Part shown: one piece after another, positions 58,306 to 64,000 of the stretch | How the letters are laid out: each line of letters starts with the position of its first letter | How positions within the stretch are numbered: the stretch's first letter is position 1 | Source: DASUNP01 sp963728545 | GTDB taxonomy: Bacteria > Acidobacteriota > Blastocatellia > UBA7656 | Length of the DNA: 64,000 bases | Direction: 5' to 3' | NCBI GenBank assembly: GCA_963728545.1 | Contig: CAVSKO010000002.1 | Location: 1,054,001 to 1,118,000 of the forward strand | Position numbers and translations under genes: made by a program | The notes under the pieces: generated by a model | The model's input: only the letters and a program-made list of their open reading frames with translations | Database searches by the model: none | Told to the model about the DNA's origin: nothing

Positions 58306-61101
58306 ATGTCTGACGAACAGGATCAATCTCCTAGGGGACGGCTCGCAAGTTATCCGCCCTACGAGCGGTGGGATGATTGGGTCGAGTACGATTCCCGCCA
58401 GTGGCCTAAAAAAGTCGAGCGCCGCTACTCGCTTGTGCCGACGATCTGTTTTAACTGTGAAGCGGCTTGCGGCCTGCTCGCCTACATAGACAAACAGACC
58501 GGCGAGATACAGAAACTCGAAGGCAATCCGCTCCATCCCGGTTCGCGCGGGCGCAACTGCGCAAAAGGCCCCGCGACTATAAACCAGATTCACGACCCCG
58601 AGCGAATACTCTACCCGATGAAGCGCGTGGGTGCGCGCGGCGAAGGCCAGTGGGAGCGAACCACCTGGGATGAGGTGCTCGATACGTTTGCCGCGAAGAT
58701 TCGCGCCGCGCTAATCGAAGACCGGCGCGACGAAGTGATCTATCACGTGGGTCGTCCGGGACACGACGGCTACATCGACCGCGTGCTTCAAGCCTGGGGC
58801 GTTAACGGGCATAACTCGCACACAAATATCTGCTCTTCGTCCGCAAGAGTCGGCTACGCGCTGTGGCAGGGGGCTGACCGCCCCTCGCCCGATTACGCAA
58901 ACGCAAAGTTTATTCTACTGCTCAGCTCGCATCTCGAAGCGGGCCATTACTTCAACCCGCACGCTCAGCGCATCATCGAAGGGAAGACGGCCGGAGCAAA
59001 GATCGCCGTGGTCGATCCGCGATTGTCGAACACGGCTTCGATGGCGAACTACTGGCTCTCGCCCTGGCCGGGAACCGAAGCCGCGTTGCTGCTCGCGATG
59101 GCGCACGTCATCTTGAATGAAGAGAGCTTTGATCGAGAGTTCGTCAAGCAGTGGGTCAACTGGGAAGAGTTTATGAAGGCCGAGCGCCCGCAACTTCCCT
59201 GCTCTTTCGATTCATTTATAAAGACTCTCAAAGAGATTTACGCCCAGTTCACACCCGAATACGCCGCAGCCGAATGCGGCGTCGAGGCGGAAAAGATCGT
59301 CACAATCGCGAGAGAGATTGCTCGCGCAGGCTCGGCTTTCGCCGCGCACGTGTGGCGCAGCGCCGCGTCAGGCAACGAGGGCGGGTGGCAGGTCGCGCGC
59401 GCGTTGATGTTTTTGAACGTGCTTACCGGCAGCATAGGGACCGAAGGCGGCGTGCTGCCTAACGTCTGGAACAAGTTTGTGGCTACGCCTTTTTCAAAGC
59501 CCGCGCCACAGAAAGTCTGGAATGAAATCCTCTGGCCGCGCGAGTACCCGCTCGCGCACCACGAGATGAGCTTTCTGTTTCCTCATTTTCTCAAAGAAGG
59601 TCGCGGGCGCGTCGCGGCGTACTTCACGCGCGTCTACAACCCTGTGTGGACCAATCCTGACGGGCTGACATGGATAGAGGTTTTAAGAGACGAAGCAAAA
59701 GTAGAACTGCACGCCGCGCTGACTCCTGTCTGGAGCGAAACCGCCTGGTTCGCCGATTACGTTTTGCCGATGGGAATGGGCGCGGAGCGTCACGATTTGA
59801 TGAGCCAGGAAACGCACGCGGGCCAGTGGATAGGCTTCCGCCAACCTGTAGGTCGCGTGTTGCGCGAGCGGCAAGGCGAAAAGTTCGACTACACTTATCA
59901 GGCGAACCCCGGCGAGGTATGGGAGGAAGACGAGTTTTGGATAGAGCTTTCCTGGCGCATAGACCCCACGGGCGAGCTTGGCGTGCGCCGTCATTTCGAA
60001 TCTCCTTACCGGCCGGGCGAAAAGATTACTATAGAAGAGTATTATCGCTGGATTTTCGAGAACTCGGTTCCCGGTCTTGTCGAAAAAGCGCAGAGCGCGG
60101 GGCTCGCGCCTCTCGATTATATGCGGCGTCACGGCGCGTTTTCGGTAAAGAAGGAGGTCTACGACCAGCATAAAAGCTCCGTGCCGGAAGCCGACCTACA
60201 AGGCAGCCGGATCGATGAGCAGACGGGCCGCGTCATAAAACGGACCGGAGACGCCGAGCAGGTTGTAGGAGTGGTAGTAGACGGAAAAACGGCTCGCGGG
60301 TTCGGCACGCCTTCGCGCAAGCTGGAGTTTTATTCACAGACTCTGGTCGATTGGAAATGGCCTGAGCACGCCATCCCCGGTTACGAGCATAGCCACGTAT
60401 ACTGGCGCGACCTCGATCAAGCGAAGGGCGAGTTCCTGCTGGTTCCCACCTTCCGGCTCCCGACTTTGATACACACGCGTTCGGGAAACGCAAAATGGCT
60501 CTACGAAATCTCGCACACAAACCCGTTGTGGATGAACCCGAAGGATGCTGAAAAGTGGAGTTTCGAGACCGGCAACCTGGCTCGCGTCACGACAGAGATA
60601 GGCCATTTCGTGCTCCGCGTCTGGGTCACGGAAGGGATTCGTCCGGGCGTCGTTGCCTGCTCGCATCACCTTGGCCGGTGGCGGCTCAAAAAAGATAGCG
60701 GCACCGACCGGTGGGCCTCTGCGCTCGTAGACATCGAAGAGCTGGGAGAGGGTCGCTGGCGGGTCCGCCGTATCGAAGGCATCGAGCCTTTTGAGAGCGA
60801 CGACCCCGATTCCGCGCGCATATTCTGGCAGGAAGGCGGCGTTCACCAGAACCTGACATTCGCCGTTCACCCTGACCCCGTGAGCGGTATGCATTGCTGG
60901 CACCAGCGCGTTCGCGTAGAACGTGCCGCGAGTGATGATCAATACGGCGATGTCGTAGTCGACACGGCTCGCTCTCATGAGATTTATCGCAAATGGCTTG
61001 AGAAGGCGCGTCCGGCCCCGGGGCCTGGAAACTTGCGAAGACCGCTCTGGTTCTCGCGCCCCGTCAGGCCGGATGCGGAAGCATTCATAATTAAGGACTA
61101 G
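58306..61101 (+). CDS. Molybdopterin oxidoreductase catalytic subunit (DMSO-reductase superfamily)
   Basis: A 931-residue enzyme. An N-terminal [4Fe-4S] site uses C48, C51, C55 and C85 (TICFNCEAACG, GRNCAKGPA). The pterin domains follow (VIYHVGRPGHDGYIDRVL, VVDPRLSNTASMANYWLSPW), with NICSSSARVG near the likely metal-ligand position, and a C-terminal molydopterin-binding domain (WMNPKDAEKWSFETGNLARV). No Tat signal is present, so it probably faces the cytoplasm, unlike Psr or Ttr enzymes. The substrate cannot be read. The partner FeS-NrfD gene is directly upstream, with a hairpin repeat between them. Confidence 0.92.
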   Translation: MSDEQDQSPRGRLASYPPYERWDDWVEYDSRQWPKKVERRYSLVPTICFNCEAACGLLAYIDKQTGEIQKLEGNPLHPGSRGRNCAKGPATINQIHDPERILYPMKRVGARGEGQWERTTWDEVLDTFAAKIRAALIEDRRDEVIYHVGRPGHDGYIDRVLQAWGVNGHNSHTNICSSSARVGYALWQGADRPSPDYANAKFILLLSSHLEAGHYFNPHAQRIIEGKTAGAKIAVVDPRLSNTASMANYWLSPWPGTEAALLLAMAHVILNEESFDREFVKQWVNWEEFMKAERPQLPCSFDSFIKTLKEIYAQFTPEYAAAECGVEAEKIVTIAREIARAGSAFAAHVWRSAASGNEGGWQVARALMFLNVLTGSIGTEGGVLPNVWNKFVATPFSKPAPQKVWNEILWPREYPLAHHEMSFLFPHFLKEGRGRVAAYFTRVYNPVWTNPDGLTWIEVLRDEAKVELHAALTPVWSETAWFADYVLPMGMGAERHDLMSQETHAGQWIGFRQPVGRVLRERQGEKFDYTYQANPGEVWEEDEFWIELSWRIDPTGELGVRRHFESPYRPGEKITIEEYYRWIFENSVPGLVEKAQSAGLAPLDYMRRHGAFSVKKEVYDQHKSSVPEADLQGSRIDEQTGRVIKRTGDAEQVVGVVVDGKTARGFGTPSRKLEFYSQTLVDWKWPEHAIPGYEHSHVYWRDLDQAKGEFLLVPTFRLPTLIHTRSGNAKWLYEISHTNPLWMNPKDAEKWSFETGNLARVTTEIGHFVLRVWVTEGIRPGVVACSHHLGRWRLKKDSGTDRWASALVDIEELGEGRWRVRRIEGIEPFESDDPDSARIFWQEGGVHQNLTFAVHPDPVSGMHCWHQRVRVERAASDDQYGDVVVDTARSHEIYRKWLEKARPAPGPGNLRRPLWFSRPVRPDAEAFIIKD

Positions 61102-61165
61102 GGCTGGAGGCCAGGGGCTAGATAAAAGATACTGCTGGTCCCTAGCCTCTACCCCTGCTTCCTGT
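61096..61165 (+). repeat. GGGGCTAG-type inverted repeat after the molybdopterin gene
   Basis: CTAGGGCTGGAGGCCAGGGG and CTAG at the left face GGTCCCTAGCCTCTACCCCT at the right, with an AT-rich loop (ATAAAAGATACTGCT). It lies between the oxidoreductase and trkA-like genes and may limit read-through. Confidence 0.6.
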
Positions 61166-61184
61166 TAGGCTTAGAGAGAGACAG

Positions 61185-62336
61185 ATGAAAATCGTAGTAA
61201 TCGGATATGGCAGGGTCGGGTCACGCACGGTCGCCGAGCTTTTAAACCGGGGTCATCAGATTTCGCTCGTCGACAAAGAAGCGACAAGGCTCAGCCGCGC
61301 TTCTCATCTTGAAGGCGTCGAGCTGGTCCAGGGAAACGGGATCGACGTCGATATCCAGCGAGAGGCAGGCATAGGCGATGCGGACATGCTGCTGGCCGTG
61401 ACTCGCGACGACAACGTCAACTTGATGGCCGCCCAGGTAGCCCGCAGCCACTACCGCGTCCCGTATGCCATCGCCCGCGTCTACGAGCCGAGCCATTCGG
61501 AAGCGACTCAAGAAGACCCCCAGCTCATAGTCGTCTGCCCGACTCTTTTCGCCGTTAAACTTATCGTCGAGCAGGTGGATATAGCCTCTAACCAGAGGCC
61601 CACACCAAAAGAGAGCATCTCGGCTGAGCCTCCGAAGGTTGCGCCGCGACAGCGGTTTAAGTTGACAGACGATTCGCGTTACATATTGATCGCAGGCGGC
61701 GGAAAAGTCGGAGTCAACCTCGCCCGCGAGCTTTACGAAAGCGGCCACGAGGTGGCAGTCATCGAACGAGACAATGCGCGCGCCGTTGCGCTCTCAAACA
61801 AGCTCGACTGCCCCGTCTTTATCGGCGACAGTTCTACGCACGACGTTTTGGAGAATGCGGAGGCGCATCGCGCGCGCGTATTCGTAGCGGCGACCGGCAG
61901 CGATCAAGACAACCTCATCGCCTGCCAGTTGGCAAAGAAAGTATTCGGCGTGCCAAAGACGATCGCGCGAGCGTCGAATCCTAAGAACGAAGAAGTCATG
62001 GCGCGGCTCGGTGTTGATTCGACAGTCAGCTCTACAGCCATAATCCAGCAAGTCATCGAGCGCGAATTGCCAACGGTGAGAATAAAGACGCTTTTGAGCC
62101 TGCAAGAAGGCGCATTTCAGATATTGGAATACTCGCTGGATGCAGACTCCCCTGCTACAGGACACCTACTGCGCGAGATAGAACTTCCCCCTGAGAGTAA
62201 CCTGATCGCAATACTGCGCGGCAACGTCACGGTAGTTCCGCGCGGCGAAACCAAGCTCTCAGAAGGTGATCTGGTTGTTGCGCTGGTAGATTCCGAGCAG
62301 GAGGCAAGGTTGCGCATGGCGCTGCTTGGCGCTTAA
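61185..62336 (+). CDS. trkA: TrkA-type potassium transport regulator with two RCK units
   Basis: A 383-residue cytoplasmic protein with two NAD-binding RCK-N domains (VVIGYGRVGSRTVAELLNRG at 1-20 and ILIAGGGKVGVNLARELYES near 170) and at least one clear RCK-C domain at the end (ELPPESNLIAILRGNVTVV, EGDLVVALVDSEQE). TrkA binds NAD(H) and gates TrkH K+ channels. No trkH is in the window. A response-regulator gene follows by 20 bases. Confidence 0.9.
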   Translation: MKIVVIGYGRVGSRTVAELLNRGHQISLVDKEATRLSRASHLEGVELVQGNGIDVDIQREAGIGDADMLLAVTRDDNVNLMAAQVARSHYRVPYAIARVYEPSHSEATQEDPQLIVVCPTLFAVKLIVEQVDIASNQRPTPKESISAEPPKVAPRQRFKLTDDSRYILIAGGGKVGVNLARELYESGHEVAVIERDNARAVALSNKLDCPVFIGDSSTHDVLENAEAHRARVFVAATGSDQDNLIACQLAKKVFGVPKTIARASNPKNEEVMARLGVDSTVSSTAIIQQVIERELPTVRIKTLLSLQEGAFQILEYSLDADSPATGHLLREIELPPESNLIAILRGNVTVVPRGETKLSEGDLVVALVDSEQEARLRMALLGA

Positions 62337-62356
62337 TATTATGTTAAGGTTATAGA

Positions 62357-62737
62357 ATGAACATCGATATGGGGAAAAAGGTACTAGTTGTCGAGGATCA
62401 TCACGATACGTCATTTATGTTATGCAGCTTGTTGAAGATGGAAGGCTACGAAGTCGAGCATGCCATTGACGGCATCGTAGGTTATAAGACCGCGACCAGT
62501 GACCATCCGGACTTGATTGTCACAGACATACAGATGCCCAGGATGAACGGCATTGAAATGATAAAACGCCTGCGCGAGGACGACGGGTTGGAAAAGACTC
62601 CGATAATTGTCATGAGCGCGTATGGCCGCCGCATGATCGATGATGCCATTCAAGCCGGGGCCGATGGCTTTATTGAAAAGCCTATCGACTTTGACAGGTT
62701 TCTGACGACGATCAAGGAAAAGCTGCCGGTTCACTGA
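62357..62737 (+). CDS. Single-domain response regulator (CheY-like receiver)
   Basis: A 126-residue receiver domain: acidic pocket VVEDHHD, phospho-acceptor Asp57 in LIVTDIQMPRMNG, switch Ser in IIVMSAYG and Lys in GFIEKPIDFDRF. No output domain, so it would act by protein contact. It follows trkA closely. No kinase gene is adjacent; whether CheA at 17-19 kb phosphorylates it is unknown. Confidence 0.93.
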   Translation: MNIDMGKKVLVVEDHHDTSFMLCSLLKMEGYEVEHAIDGIVGYKTATSDHPDLIVTDIQMPRMNGIEMIKRLREDDGLEKTPIIVMSAYGRRMIDDAIQAGADGFIEKPIDFDRFLTTIKEKLPVH

Positions 62738-62909
62738 ACCCGATGTATCGATGAGAGACGAATATGCTGCTCCGCTGCTGTCCCGTGCGGAGCGACGATA
62801 TGGCTATCTTCCGTAGGGCTATTGAGCGTCGGAAGGGCCGTACATAATTGTCGAGCTATCAACGTTCTGTCTGAAAGGTTCCGGCCCGTCTAGTGATTCA
62901 CGGCTTTAT

Positions 62910-63797
62910 TTACTGAACCGCTACTCTTAGCATTGACTTGACAGGAACAGCTTGGCCGTTAATTGTATAAGGAGCAAACCGCCACTTCATCAATGTTTCT
63001 TCTAAATCTAGTATAGGGGCATCGGTTTGCGGGATAACTCTTACGACACGGCCTGATTCATCAATCTGTAAGATTACAACGGCGCTTAAACCGGGCTCAC
63101 CCTTAAGTAATTGTTTCTTCACTAACGATAGCTTAGAAGAAGGCACCAAATAATAACCGGTATTGCGGTCATATAGAGGTTGATCAATTTGGGCGGTGTT
63201 CTCTGGGCTTAATCCGGCAGCTTGTGTAAGAGTCATGGCAGTACTTGAAGCACCTTCCCCCCATTCTTGATTGTGAAATGAGAGAGGCTGCCGCAATGAA
63301 GCCTTTAGTGTAGTTTCCCCATTTACTATTATTCGCACTTTAGCATTGTGTGGCACTTCGATATCCAGAAACACTATTTGGTCAAGTACTACTGGGCGAT
63401 CAAAAACAATACTGTTGGTTGCTGTTTTCAAAGAAGATTCAGATAAAGGTGTGCCAGGTCTTATAGCCTGGAAAGGCCGCTCGATGTGTCCGCCTGGATG
63501 AACAGTTCTTATGAGCGTTCCTGCTGCCACTGAAACTTGATCCTGGACTTTAGGTCGAATATTCACGAAATCGGTCGCTTGTAAGCCGTTCAGCCTGATA
63601 GTAACTTGTGAGCTTGTTCCAGGCATAGTGCTGGCTTTAGCAATATCCGTGCTTTTACGGAGCAGGGGAACGAATTGCCTGCCCGGATGTGAAGATTGTT
63701 GTTTTGCCGACACGGGAGCCGAAGAGATAAAAGTAAGAACCAGAACGGACAGCCCCATTAAAAGCTTGCCGACCAGTAAAGAATTTCGGTATTTCAT
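62910..63797 (-). CDS. Exported protein with C-terminal TonB-like domain
   Basis: A 295-residue protein with a signal peptide (LVGKLLMGLSVLVLTFISSA) and a C-terminal part, about 235-295, like the TonB-C domain of energy-transducer-like proteins: SAVVILQIDESGRVVRVIPQ, then LEETLMKWRFAPYTINGQAV. The middle (65-200) is unrecognised, with strand-rich text (NAKVRIIVNGETTLKASL). ATG 63797 has GGAGGT five bases upstream. It lacks a TonB-type N-terminal anchor with Pro-rich spacer, so it may not energise transport. The upstream gene on the same strand encodes a Cys-rich peptide. Confidence 0.8.
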   Translation of the reverse strand: MKYRNSLLVGKLLMGLSVLVLTFISSAPVSAKQQSSHPGRQFVPLLRKSTDIAKASTMPGTSSQVTIRLNGLQATDFVNIRPKVQDQVSVAAGTLIRTVHPGGHIERPFQAIRPGTPLSESSLKTATNSIVFDRPVVLDQIVFLDIEVPHNAKVRIIVNGETTLKASLRQPLSFHNQEWGEGASSTAMTLTQAAGLSPENTAQIDQPLYDRNTGYYLVPSSKLSLVKKQLLKGEPGLSAVVILQIDESGRVVRVIPQTDAPILDLEETLMKWRFAPYTINGQAVPVKSMLRVAVQ

Positions 63798-63815
63798 CTC
63801 AACCTCCAATCAGTC

Positions 63816-64000
63816 TTAACCGCAGTAAGTGTCTATAAAGATGCCAAAACCATGATCGCACACGGAAGTCAGACAAAAATAATACTCGGCACAACCAGGG
63901 TTACCACCAGGGATAAAGGTACAATCACAACCAATAAGTAAGTTGGTATATACGCAATTTGCGTCCCCGCCTTGTGTTACAGATAGGATCCGGCAAGCGT
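63816..64000 (-). CDS. Cys-rich peptide, 3' end only (runs off the window)
   Basis: Minus-strand frame open from the window edge to a TAA at 63818-63816, giving about 61 residues that end CDHGFGIFIDTYCG. It includes ACRILSVTQGGDANCVYTNL, GCDCTFIPGGNPGCAEYYFC and further Cys, eight Cys in all, probably four disulfides in a small exported protein. The start is beyond the right edge. Only 18 bases separate it from the TonB-C-like gene, so the two are probably one transcript. No family is recognised. Confidence 0.7.
   Translation of the reverse strand, partial: ACRILSVTQGGDANCVYTNLLIGCDCTFIPGGNPGCAEYYFCLTSVCDHGFGIFIDTYCG

Noticed and set aside
62769..62793. GCTCCGC/GCGGAGC hairpin after the response regulator
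   Set aside because: A seven-base stem with an 11-base loop and no T-run is too weak to call a terminator.

Overview
The window is a GC-rich bacterial chromosome segment, almost fully coding, with no rRNA genes, phage genes, insertion sequences or CRISPR arrays. The gene content (HpnCDE squalene route, CarD, DUF4388/J-domain/TPR protein, bi-domain ADH-Gfo/Idh oxidoreductase in a polysaccharide locus, NrfD/molybdopterin complex, membrane pyrophosphatase) best suits Acidobacteriota, perhaps Blastocatellia. That placement is inferred from content and was not computed.

Layout. 0.1-3.4 kb: a phospholipase-D-like protein coupled to two tiny genes, a DUF2752 protein, a triad-less alpha/beta hydrolase and tadA. 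3.4-7.0 kb: an informational block of tRNA-Ser(CGA), tRNA-Ser(GGA), SRP RNA, dnaX, ybaB and recR. 7-13.6 kb: a methyltransferase and a minus-strand surface-polysaccharide group. 13.7-20.5 kb: a zinc-ribbon/multi-HTH protein, then a minus-strand run with ribH and nusB first and cheA, cheW, cheR and cheB behind. 20.5-24 kb: an AT-richer accessory island with two TIR-domain genes and a decayed small gene. 24-33.5 kb: uvrA (broken by one base), a secreted esterase, a NUDIX hydrolase, an HtrA protease, carD and a J-domain/TPR protein. 33.7-36.9 kb: hpnC-hpnD-hpnE, giving squalene from farnesyl diphosphate. 37-41.8 kb: yjbQ, then mnmA, a NosL lipoprotein, dsbD and a TlpA-like thioredoxin. 41.8-48.5 kb: an orphan MoxR ATPase, a Cys-rich PKD membrane protein, FAH-family hydrolase, aminotransferase and homoserine dehydrogenase. 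48.5-56.5 kb: a pilin-like protein, hppA, small membrane or secreted proteins and a cysteine-dioxygenase-family enzyme. 56.6-62.7 kb: an FeS-NrfD fusion plus a molybdopterin oxidoreductase, a TrkA-type regulator and a single-domain response regulator. The right edge has a TonB-C-like secreted protein and the 3' end of a very Cys-rich peptide gene.

A notable background feature is the set of dispersed inverted repeats between genes, belonging to several unrelated families. One family recurs at 10.75, 26.87 and 58.18 kb, another at 3.5, 3.7 and 19.4 kb, and a third at 31.9 and 44.8 kb with a looser copy at 20.6 kb.

The best candidates for something undescribed are the tandem TIR module, the zinc-ribbon protein with four HTH-like repeats, the cytoplasm-facing molybdopterin/FeS-NrfD complex and the coupled PLD/mini-zinc-ribbon/small-barrel trio. 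All functions are read from motifs and remembered family features; no database search was run.
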